Source: Aeromonas hydrophila subsp. hydrophila ATCC 7966 (GTDB lineage Bacteria; Pseudomonadota; Gammaproteobacteria; Enterobacterales; Aeromonadaceae). From it: a stretch of DNA of 64,000 bases. Each line of letters opens with the position of its first letter. The stretch's first letter is position 1. The stretch is taken from NCBI RefSeq assembly GCF_000014805.1, contig NC_008570.1, positions 3,888,501 to 3,952,500 of the forward strand, given 5' to 3'. A program made the translations under genes and the position numbers. Below the pieces are notes generated by a model that worked only from the letters and a program-made list of their open reading frames with translations, had not been told where the DNA came from and made no database searches. This document shows positions 27,237 to 39,200 of the stretch, piece after piece.

Positions 27237-30200
27237 TTACTTGTCGATATCCAGCATGTTGTTGTTCAGCATGTAGTCGATCACCTGGGACGAGGTGGCC
27301 GATGCGCTGCCGGTGAGGCTGTCGAACGTGTGGTTCATCAGCACTATCTCCTGGGTCACGGGGGCGGCGCTGCTCTCCTTGACCTGCAGGTGAACCCCTT
27401 CGCTGTCCTGGAAGACAGAGAGCAGGCTCTTCAGATCGTTCTGGTTGCGAGAACCATCGTGATCCAGCAGGTCGCTCAGATCCAGCTTGTCACCTTCCGC
27501 CTTGGAGAAGTCGACCACGTAATCCTTGGCCACGCTGCCCGCAGCGGTATCGCCCTGCAGCCAGGTGAAGGTATCGGCGCCGCCATCCCCCTTGAGGATG
27601 TCATTGCCAAGCCCGCCGACCAGGATGTCATTGCCCAGACCACCGCTCAGGGTATCGTCACCGCTACCGCCGTACAGGGTGTCGTTGCCGCTGCCGCCGT
27701 ACAGGGTATCGTTGCCGCTCTCGCCGTACAGGGTGTCGTTGCCGGCACCACCGAACAGGATGTCGTTGCCGGCACCGCCGAACAGGAAGTCATCGCCCCC
27801 CTGACCGAACAGAATGTCGTTGCCATCGCCGCCGATCAGCACATCCGCCTTGTCGTTGTTGGAGGACTGATCGAACTCGCTGGCATGATCCGTGATGTAG
27901 TCATGGACCTGGGCATCGGTCACCGAGCCTGCGCTGAGCTTGCCGGCCACATACTGCTTGATGGCCGCGTAACCTTCACCGTTGATGCCGGCGAAGTGGA
28001 TGGCATCACCGAACAGGATGTCGTCACCGGCACCGCCATCGATCCTGTCGCTGCCCGGCAGGTTGTTCACCGAGGTACCCAGAATGGCGTTGGCCAGGTC
28101 GCTGGCGTTGACACCTGTCATGATGACGCCGTCAGAGTCGTAGGACTTGAGATCGTTGTAGGAGATGTTGGCCCCCAGTCCGATCGCTTCCACCGTGACC
28201 CCCATGCCCGTCAGCAAGCCAAAACCGGCAACCGAGTTGGCGATAGTGGTACTGCTGGTAGAGTTGCCCGTACCCGCCAAAGTCGCATAGACATAGCGCC
28301 CGGCGCCATCTGGTCTCATATAGCCAATCTGGTTGCCGTTGTAGTCATAAACCACCCCGTTGCCGTTAACTACCGTCCGACCATTCACCGAGTATGTTTG
28401 GCCGTAGGTGTAGCTAGTACCAATGACATTGCTCAGGTAAACATCATTCACTGTGCCACTGCGGTCACGGATCATGGGGTCACTACCCTCATTCTCCAGA
28501 TAGAAGGTCGGCTGACCATCGGTAATGAAGTAGGTCAGGTTCTTGGCATTGGTATTACCCTGTACGGTCGAGCTGTTGAACCAGTTGGCCGTGGTTTTGA
28601 ACACATCCTCGTAGTTGGTGCCACCACCGCTGTTGGTGCTGCCATCCATGCTGTCGAGAATGGCTTGCAGCTGGCTCAGGGCGTTGCTGTCCTTCAGGTT
28701 CACGCTGACCGACTTGTTGGCCAGGGTGTCGAAGTCCACCAGGAAGATGTTGACCGTCCCGGCGCCATCGGTGCCGGCGCTCGCCTTGAGGCTGGAGAAC
28801 ACCTGTGCCAGCTGGCTCTTGATGGTGTTCATGGCGCTGCTGCCGATACTGCCCGAGCTGTCGACCATGAAGGCGATGTTGTAGTTCTGGCCCGGCAGTA
28901 CCACGCTGCCATCCAGATCCCCGACCACGATATTGTGCTCGTTGCCATAGGTGCGGTTCTGATCGCCCGGCTCCCCTTCGGTGGAAAGGAAGTAGCTCAT
29001 GCGGATCGAGTCCTGATCCGATGCACTGCTAGTCTGATCGGTCGCCACTTCCTTGGCAATGGCTTCTACCTTGAGGTCGAACTGGCCGGCACTGCTGCCC
29101 GGCACCCGCAGGGTCAGACCGGTCAGCTTGACGTCCAGCGCGCTCTGGTTCCACAGACCGGTCAGCGTCAGCTTGCCATCTGCCCCCACGGTGCCGAGCA
29201 CGGTGGAACCCTGATACAGAGTCGACCCCGTCGGCATGCCAGTCAGCACCAGGCTGTCGAACTGCTCGCTACCATCCCGGTCGGTCAGGGAAGCGCTGAT
29301 CTCGAACGGGTAATCCACCACGCTCGGCTGTACCGCCGTCAGGGTGCCGTCGGTCTGGTTGAACTGGTAGATGCCGTCATCAAACTGCACCAGCTCGATG
29401 TCGTAGAGCGACTTGCTGATGGTGACACCGTTCTCCTTCACCAAGAAATTGAAACCGCCGTCACTTCTGCGCTCGATGACATAGTTGGCACGCGAGCCCA
29501 TCAGTACGGCCAGGTCGGTACCGGCGCCACCAAACAGGGTGTCGCCACCCAGTCCGGCCACCAGGATGTCGTTGCCGGTGCCGCCGTCGAGGGTATCGCC
29601 GGAGACCGAGTTGCCGCCGACCAATACATCATTGCCCGCACCGCCGACGAAGTAATCGCCGCCCCCCTTCACGCTGACGATGTAGTCGTTGCCGCTGGTC
29701 CCCACCACGCTGTCCTGGGTGGTGGTGCTGTCGGTAAAGCTGCTGGTGATGCCAAAGTTGCCCTTGTTGAAGCTGCCGCTCTGGAACGCCCCGGTGGAGA
29801 TGCCAGACGACGGGTACTGGGTATAAAGCGGGACGCCGTTGCCCGTCAGGCTGATGTCGACCACCGGCTTGTCCGCGACCGCCGTGATATCGATCACCAG
29901 CTTGCCGCTGTTGCTCAGGTTGGCGCCATCGCTGATCTGGTAACCAAAGCTGGCGTAATCACCCTGCAGGTTGCCGGTCACGACGCCATTGCCGTTGCTG
30001 GCATTGGTGCTCGACTCGTTGAGGCCCGGCACGAAGCGCAGGTGGCCGCTGTCGATATCGGCGTAGGAGACAAGATCCCCCACCTTCACCGCAATCCACT
30101 GGCCGGCTGCGTTCAGGTACTCCAGCTTGCCGTTCAGCGGCAGGGTGTTGATCTGCACGCTCAGGTCAGAAGCGGCCTGATCATCGCTGGCACCAAACTG

Positions 30201-33200
30201 GGCCCACTTCAGCACCAACGGCGTGTCTTCCTTGCCGGCACTGTAGCCACCCGTGGTCACCGGCGCACGATCGTTGTCGATGATGGTACCGATGCCGTTC
30301 TGACCACCCACGGTCACGGTCAAGGTTTCATTCGCTTCGACCAGACGATCGTCCACCGTCGGGATGGTCACGGTAAAGCCCGACACCCCGGCCGGCACGG
30401 TGATCTTGCCGGTGGCGCTGTTGTAGGTCACCCCGTTGCTGAACTGGGCAGTACCCCAGTCAAGGCTGGAAGCCGGGTTGGTACCGCTGCCCTTGATGCC
30501 GAAGTCATACTGGGTCGCTTCCTGGGTCGCATCAGAGAGCGTCACCGTGTGCAGCAGGTTGCCGCCTTCGGCCGCGCTCTCGCTGGAGACCGACTGTACG
30601 ATGGGCGTAAACAGCGGCTTGGTTGCGAAAGAGCCCAGGCTGTAGTCGCCGTCGCCATCCACCACCTTGATCTGGAAGTCGATGTCGCCATCTCCCAGCG
30701 GCTTGGACATGTTCTGATACTGGAAGAACTCCCACTTGCCGGTGGCCGGGGTAAATTCCAGACGGAACACCAGGGTACCATCGCTGGCCTTGCCGACCAG
30801 GGTATTGGCCGATTCCATCGTGGTGGTGATCAGCTTGCCGGTCGCCGTGGTCAGCCCGGTCTCGGTAGAACCGACCAGCTGCATGTAGCCCTTGCCGTCG
30901 GCACCCCACTGCGGAGTGACCGTGCCGGAACCGTAGGCGATAGCCGGCGCCGTGGTGGCACCGAGGAACTCGATGCTCTTCACGGTGAAGTCGCTGTTGT
31001 CGGCATAGAGGCCGTTACCATTGTTGGTGGCCTTGATGACCATGGTATCGAAGCCGCCCTGCTGCACCTGGAAGTTGCCGGCATAGTCGCCACCTGCCGC
31101 GTTGGAGCTGAAGGTCTGGGTACCGATCAGCACGCCGCCGCGGTAGAACTCGACCACGCCGCTCTCCAGCTCGCCACCGAACATCTGGCTGAACTTGATG
31201 TTGGCGCCATAGGCTACCTTGCCCGCATCCAGCTTGACGATCAGCTGCTCGGAAGCAGAAGTACCGTTGGCAAAGTGGCGGAAGTCCACCTCGTTGGCGA
31301 GGTTGTGGTTCGGTGAACCGACGCTGGAAACCCCCAGACCGGAGCTGGAACCGTTGACATTGGCGGTGATCAGGGCCGAGTTGGTCGACGAGGTAAAGCC
31401 CAGCGCCGTGATGCTGAAACCGCTCACGTTCAGGGTCGTCTGGTTGCTGCCACTGTACTTGGTCAGATCAAACAGGCCGGTCAGAGTATCCGGGATGTTG
31501 GTCTTGATGACGGAGACGGCCGCCATGTCACCGGCCACCGGCGAGTCATCCTCGACCGAGATGGGCAGGCTGCCAGTGGTGGTGGTCTTGCCATCCGAGA
31601 CGGTCACACCAATCTGGAAGTTGAGTACGTCTTCACTGCCCTTGACCGGGTGATCAAGCGGGGCCTTGAGCGTCACGTCATAACTCCAGTCGCCCTTGCC
31701 GTTGCCGGCGGGCGCGGTCAGCTTCACATCCATGACCGCCTTGTAGTCGGCGCCGCCCGGTGTACCGGTATAACCGGTCAACACCTTGGTGGCGGCATTC
31801 CAGCTCCACTGCACCGCGGCACCGCCAGCCGTCAGGCCAGCCGGCCCGTTCAGGCTGATAGTGAGCGTATCCTGGCTGTCGACATCGCCGACCGTGATCT
31901 TGCCGCTGGCGGCCACGCTGTCGGTGGTATCGCTGCTGCCTGCCGTATCGGCAATGCCGCCGGCCAGCCCCTCTTCGGAGACCACGGCCCCCTTGTCGAT
32001 ACTCAGGGTCGGTGCATCGTTGGTGCCGGTGATGGTGACCGAGACGGTATGGCTGGTGCCATCGACACTCTTGACGGTGAAGGTTTCAATACGGGTCTCA
32101 CCTTGGCCCAGGTACTGCACCTTGCTGTTGTCGACGTTGTAGCTCCAGATACCGGTCTCGGTGATGGAGAGACTGCCCAGTGCGCCCGCGCTCGGGGTGC
32201 CGTTGCCGGCCACGAACTTGGCCTGACCCTGATCCGCATCGCTGATGGTCAGCACGCCGCTGTCGCTCAGCTTGCCACCCACCACGTTCAGGTCTTCGGT
32301 CACTGCCCCCAGGTCATCCCCCGCCACCACAGCACCATCATTCACACCAGTGATGGTGATGGTCACGGTGTGGGTGGTGCCATCGACACTCTTGACGGTG
32401 AAGCTCTCAACCCGGGTCTCGCCCAGGCCCAGGTACTGCACCTTGCTGTTGTCGACGTTGTAGGTCCAGGTACCGGTCTCGGTGATGGAGAGGCTGCCCA
32501 GTGCCCCCGTGCTAGGGGTGCCGTTGCCGGCCACGAACTTGGCCTGACCCTGATCCGCATCGCTGATGGTCAGCACGCCGCTGTCGCTCAGCTTGCCACC
32601 CACCACGTTCAGATCTTCGGTCACAGCACCCAGGTCATCCCCCGCCACCACGGCGCCATCGTTCACGCCAGTGATAGTGATGGTCACGGTGTGGGTGGTG
32701 CCATCCACCGACTGCACGGTGAAGCTCTCAACCCGGGTCTCGCCCAGGCCCAGGTACTGCACCTTGCTGTTGTCGACGTTGTAGCTCCAGGTACCGGTCT
32801 CGGTGATGGAGAGGCTGCCCAGTGCCCCCGTGCTCGGGGTGCCGTTGCCGGCCACGAACTTGGCCTGACCCTGATCCGCATCGCTGATGGTCAGCACGCC
32901 GCTGTCGCTCAGCTTGCCACCCACCACGTTCAGGTCTTCGGTCACTGCCCCCAGGTCATCCCCCGCCACCACAGCACCATCGTTCACGCCAGTGATAGTG
33001 ATGGTCACGGTGTGGGTGGTGCCATCCACCGACTGCACGGTGAAGCTCTCAACCCGGGTCTCGCCCAGGCCCAGGTACTGCACCTTGCTGTTGTCGACGT
33101 TGTAGCTCCAGGTACCGGTCTCGGTGATGGAGAGGCTGCCCAGTGCCCCCGTGCTCGGGGTGCCGTTGCCGGCCACGAACTTGGCCTGATCCTGATCCGC

Positions 33201-36200
33201 ATCGCTGATGGTCAGCACGCCGCTGTCGCTCAGCTTGCCACCCACCACGTTCAGATCTTCGGTCACAGCACCCAGGTCATCCCCCGCCACCACAGCACCA
33301 TCATTCACACCAGTGATGGTGATGGTCACGGTGTGGGTGGTGCCATCGACACTCTTGACGGTGAAGCTCTCAACCCGGGTCTCGCCCAGGCCCAGGTACT
33401 GCACCTTGCTGTTGTCGACGTTGTAGGTCCAGGTACCGGTCTCGGTGATGGAGAGGCTACCCAGTGCCCCCGTGCTAGGGGTGCCGTTGCCGGCCACGAA
33501 CTTGGCCTGACCCTGATCCGCATCGCTGATGGTCAGCACGCCGCTGTCGCTCAGCTTGCCACCCACCACGTTCAGATCTTCGGTCACAGCACCCAGGTCA
33601 TCCCCCGCCACCACAGCACCATCGTTCACGCCAGTGATAGTGATGGTCACGGTGTGGGTGGTGCCATCCACCGACTGCACGGTGAAGCTCTCAACCCGGG
33701 TCTCGCCCAGGCCCAGGTACTGCACCTTGCTGTTGTCGACGTTGTAGCTCCAGGTACCGGTCTCGGTGATGGAGAGGCTGCCCAGTGCCCCCGTGCTCGG
33801 GGTGCCGTTGCCGGCCACGAACTTGGCCTGACCCTGATCCGCATCGCTGATGGTCAGCACGCCGCTGTCGCTCAGCTTGCCACCCACCACGTTCAGATCT
33901 TCGGTCACAGCACCCAGGTCATCCCCCGCCACCACAGCACCATCGTTCACGCCAGTGATAGTGATGGTCACGGTGTGGGTGGTGCCATCGACCGAGGCCA
34001 CGGTGAAGGTCTCAACCTTGGTCTCGCCCTCGCCCAGGTACTGCACCTTGCTGTTGTCGACGTTGTAGGTCCAGGCACCGCCTTCGGTGATGGTCAGGCT
34101 GCCCAGTGCGCCGGCACTCGGGGTGCCGTTGCCGGCCAGGAACTTGGCCTCATCGGCGCCGTCCACGTCGGTCACGCTCAGGGTGCCGGTCTCGGTCAGC
34201 AGCGGGTTGGTTTCGTCTTCGGTGACTGCACCAGTGTCGCTACCGCTGATCACCGCGGCATCGTTGACGCCGGTGATGGTAATGGTGACGGTGTGAGTGG
34301 TGCCATCGACCGAGGCCACGGTGAAGGTCTCGACCTTGGTCTCGCCCTCGCCCAGGTACTGCACCTTGCTGTTGTCGACGTTGTAGGTCCAGGCACCGCC
34401 TTCGGTGATGGTCAGGCTGCCCAGTGCGCCATTACTGGCCACGCCGTTGCCGGCCAGGAACTTGGCTTCATCCGCCCCGTCCACGTCGGTCACGCTCAGG
34501 GTGCCGGTCTCGGTCAGCAGCGGGGTGCTTTCATCTTCGGTGACTGCACCAGTGTCGCTACCGCTGATCACCGCGGCATCGTTGACGCCAGTGATGGTAA
34601 TGGTGACGGTGTGAGTGGTGCCATCGACCGAGGCCACGGTGAAGGTCTCAACCTTGGTCTCGCCTTCGCCCAGGTACTGCACCTTGCTGTTGTCGACGTT
34701 GTAGGTCCAGGCACCGCCTTCGGTGATGGTCAGGCTACCCAGCGCACCCGCGCTCGGAGTGCCGTTGCCGGCCAGGAACTTGGCTTCATCGGCGCCGTCC
34801 ACGTCGGTGACGCTCAGGGTACCGGTCTCGGTCAGAGTCGGGTTGCTTTCATCTTCGGTGACTGCACCAGTGTCGCTACCGGTGATCACCGCGGCATCGT
34901 TGACGCCAGTGATGGTGATGGTGACGGTGTGAGTGGTGCCATCGACCGAGGCCACGGTGAAGGTCTCGACCTTGGTCTCGCCCTCGCCCAGGTACTGCAC
35001 CTTGCTGTTGTCGACGTTGTAAGTCCAGGCACCGCCTTCGGTGATGGTGAGGCTACCCAGTGCCCCCGCGCTCGGGGTGCCGTTGCCGGCCTGGAACTTG
35101 GCTTCGTCGGCGCCGTCCACGTCGGTGACGCTCAGGGTGCCGGTCTCGGTCAGCAGCGGGGTGCTTTCATCTTCGGTGACTGCACCAGTATCGCTACCGG
35201 TAATGACCGCCGCATCGTTGACGCCGGTGATGGTGATGGTGACGGTATGAGTGGTGCCATCGACTGAGGCCACGGTGAAGGTCTCGACCTTGGTCTCGCC
35301 CTCGCCCAGGTACTGCACCTTGCTGTTGTCGACGTTGTAGGTCCAGGCACCGCCTTCGGTGATGGAGAGGCTGCCCAGTGCCCCTGCACTCGGGGTGCCG
35401 TTGCCGGCCACAAACTTGGCTTCGTCGGCGCCATCCACGTCGGTGACGTTCAGGGTACCGGTCTCGGTCAGGGTCGGGTTGGTCTCGTCTTCGGTAACTG
35501 CACCGCTGTCAGTGCCGCCGATCACGGCAGAGTCGTTCACGCCAGTGATGGTGATGGTGACGGTATGAGTGGTGCCATCGACTGAGGCCACGGTGAAGGT
35601 CTCGACCTTGGTCTCACCTTCGCCCAGGTACTGCACCTTGCTGTTGTCGACGTTGTAGGTCCAGGCGCCGCCTTCGGTGATGGTCAGGCTACCCAGTGCG
35701 CCCGCACTCGGAGTGCCGCTGCCGGCCAGGAACTTGGCTTCATCCGCCCCGTCCACGTCGGTCACGCTCAGGGTGCCGGTCTCGGTCAGGGTCGGGTTGG
35801 TTTCGTCTTCCACCACGCCACCGGTGTCGGTGCCGGTAATGACAGCCGCATCGTTGACGCCGGTGATGGTGATGGTGACGGTGTGCTCGGTGCCGTCCAC
35901 GGACTTGACCACAAAGGTCTCGACCTTGGTCTCGCCCTCGCCCAGGTACTGCACCTTGCTGTTGTCGACGTTGTAGGTCCAGGCACCGCCTTCGGTGATG
36001 GTCAGGCTGCCCAGTGCGCCGGCACTCGGGGTGCCGTTGCCGGCCAGGAACTTGGCTTCGTCGGCGCCATCCACGTCGGTGACGTTCAGGGTACCGGTCT
36101 CGGTCAGGGTCGGGTTGGTCTCGTCTTCGGTAACTGCACCGCTGTCAGTGCCGCCGATCACGGCAGAGTCGTTCACGCCAGTGATGGTGATGGTGACGGT

Positions 36201-39200
36201 ATGAGTGGTGCCATCGACTGAGGCCACGGTGAAGGTCTCGACCTTGGTCTCACCTTCGCCCAGGTACTGCACCTTGCTGTTGTCGACGTTGTAGGTCCAG
36301 GCGCCGCCTTCGGTGATGGTCAGGCTACCCAGTGCCCCCGCACTCGGAGTGCCGCTGCCGGCCAGGAACTTGGCTTCATCCGCCCCGTCCACGTCGGTCA
36401 CGCTCAGGGTGCCGGTCTCGGTCAGGGTCGGGTTGGTTTCGTCTTCCACCACGCCACCGGTGTCGGTGCCGGTAATGACAGCCGCATCGTTGACGCCGGT
36501 GATGGTGATGGTGACGGTGTGCTCGGTGCCGTCCACGGACTTGACCACAAAGGTCTCGACCTTGGTCTCGCCTTCGCCCAGGTACTGCACCTTGCTGTTG
36601 TCGACGTTGTAGGTCCAGGCACCGCCTTCGGTGATGGAGAGGCTACCCAGTGCGCCCGCGCTCGGAGTGCCGTTGCCGGCCAGGAACTTGGCTTCGTCAG
36701 CGCCGTCCACGTCGGTGACGCTCAGGGTGCCGGTCTCGGTCAGGGTCGGGTTGGTTTCATCTTCGGTGACTGCACCTGTATCGCTACCGGTGATCACCGC
36801 CGCATCGTTGACGCCAGTGATGGTGATGGTGACGGTGTGGGTGGTGCCATCCACCGACTGCACGGTGAAGCTCTCGACCTTGGTTTCACCCTCGCCCAGG
36901 TACTGCACCTTGCTGTTGTCGACGTTGTAGGTCCAGGCACCGCCTTCGGTGATGGAGAGGCTACCCAGTGCGCCCGCACTCGGGGTGCCGTTGCCGGCCA
37001 GGAACTTGGCCTCATCGGCGCCGTCCACGTCGGTCACGCTCAGGGTGCCGGTCTCGGTCAGCAGCGGGTTGGTTTCGTCTTCGGTGACTGCACCAGTGTC
37101 GCTACCGCTGATCACCGCGGCATCGTTGACGCCGGTGATGGTAATGGTGACGGTGTGAGTGGTGCCATCGACCGAGGCCACGGTGAAGGTCTCGACCTTG
37201 GTCTCGCCCTCGCCCAGGTACTGCACCTTGCTGTTGTCGACGTTGTAGGTCCAGGCACCGCCTTCGGTGATGGTCAGGCTGCCCAGTGCGCCATTACTGG
37301 CCACGCCGTTGCCGGCCAGGAACTTGGCTTCATCCGCCCCGTCCACGTCGGTCACGCTCAGGGTGCCGGTCTCGGTCAGCAGCGGGGTGCTTTCATCTTC
37401 GGTGACTGCACCAGTGTCGCTACCGCTGATCACCGCGGCATCGTTGACGCCAGTGATGGTAATGGTGACGGTGTGAGTGGTGCCATCGACCGAGGCCACG
37501 GTGAAGGTCTCAACCTTGGTCTCGCCTTCGCCCAGGTACTGCACCTTGCTGTTGTCGACGTTGTAGGTCCAGGCACCGCCTTCGGTGATGGTCAGGCTAC
37601 CCAGCGCACCCGCGCTCGGAGTGCCGTTGCCGGCCAGGAACTTGGCTTCATCGGCGCCGTCCACGTCGGTGACGCTCAGGGTACCGGTCTCGGTCAGAGT
37701 CGGGTTGCTTTCATCTTCGGTGACTGCACCAGTGTCGCTACCGGTGATCACCGCGGCATCGTTGACGCCAGTGATGGTGATGGTGACGGTGTGAGTGGTG
37801 CCATCGACCGAGGCCACGGTGAAGGTCTCGACCTTGGTCTCGCCCTCGCCCAGGTACTGCACCTTGCTGTTGTCGACGTTGTAAGTCCAGGCACCGCCTT
37901 CGGTGATGGTGAGGCTACCCAGTGCCCCCGCGCTCGGGGTGCCGTTGCCGGCCTGGAACTTGGCTTCGTCGGCGCCGTCCACGTCGGTGACGCTCAGGGT
38001 GCCGGTCTCGGTCAGCAGCGGGGTGCTTTCATCTTCGGTGACTGCACCAGTATCGCTACCGGTAATGACCGCCGCATCGTTGACGCCGGTGATGGTGATG
38101 GTGACGGTATGAGTGGTGCCATCGACTGAGGCCACGGTGAAGGTCTCGACCTTGGTCTCGCCCTCGCCCAGGTACTGCACCTTGCTGTTGTCGACGTTGT
38201 AGGTCCAGGCACCGCCTTCGGTGATGGAGAGGCTGCCCAGTGCCCCTGCACTCGGGGTGCCGTTGCCGGCCACAAACTTGGCTTCGTCGGCGCCATCCAC
38301 GTCGGTGACGTTCAGGGTACCGGTCTCGGTCAGGGTCGGGTTGGTCTCGTCTTCGGTAACTGCACCGCTGTCAGTGCCGCCGATCACGGCAGAGTCGTTC
38401 ACGCCAGTGATGGTGATGGTGACGGTATGAGTGGTGCCATCGACTGAGGCCACGGTGAAGGTCTCGACCTTGGTCTCACCTTCGCCCAGGTACTGCACCT
38501 TGCTGTTGTCGACGTTGTAGGTCCAGGCGCCGCCTTCGGTGATGGTCAGGCTACCCAGTGCCCCCGCACTCGGAGTGCCGCTGCCGGCCAGGAACTTGGC
38601 TTCATCCGCCCCGTCCACGTCGGTCACGCTCAGGGTGCCGGTCTCGGTCAGGGTCGGGTTGGTTTCGTCTTCCACCACGCCACCGGTGTCGGTGCCGGTA
38701 ATGACAGCCGCATCGTTGACGCCGGTGATGGTGATGGTGACGGTGTGCTCGGTGCCGTCCACGGACTTGACCACAAAGGTCTCGACCTTGGTCTCGCCTT
38801 CGCCCAGGTACTGCACCTTGCTGTTGTCGACGTTGTACGTCCAGGCACCGCCTTCGGTGATGGTCAGGCTGCCCAGTGCGCCATTACTGGCCACGCCGTT
38901 GCCGGCCAGGAACTTGGCTTCATCCGCCCCGTCCACGTCGGTCACGCTCAGGGTGCCGGTCTCGGTCAGAGTCGGGTTGGTCTCGTCTTCGGTGACCGCA
39001 CCAGTGTCGCTACCGCTGATCACCGCGGCATCGTTGACGCCGGTGATGGTGATGGTGACGGTGTGAGTGGTGCCATCGACTGAGGCCACGGTGAAGGTCT
39101 CGACCTTGGTCTCGCCCTCGCCCAGGTACTGCACCTTGCTGTTGTCGACGTTGTAGGTCCAGGCACCGCCTTCGGTGATGGTCAGGCTGCCCAGTGCCCC

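Noticed and set aside
27330..31316. A 1328-codon open frame on the plus strand opposite the adhesin gene
   Set aside because: It is antisense to an intact, domain-rich gene. Its product is low-complexity His/Gln/Val/Ala-rich sequence with no recognisable domain and no ribosome site, and it is explained by the codon bias and repetitive sequence of the adhesin.
31650..35267. A 1205-codon plus-strand open frame (and shorter ones to 40673) across the VCBS array
   Set aside because: The frames simply mirror the 318/321 bp repeats of the adhesin on the other strand. The translated repeats are an inevitable by-product, not an independent repeat protein.
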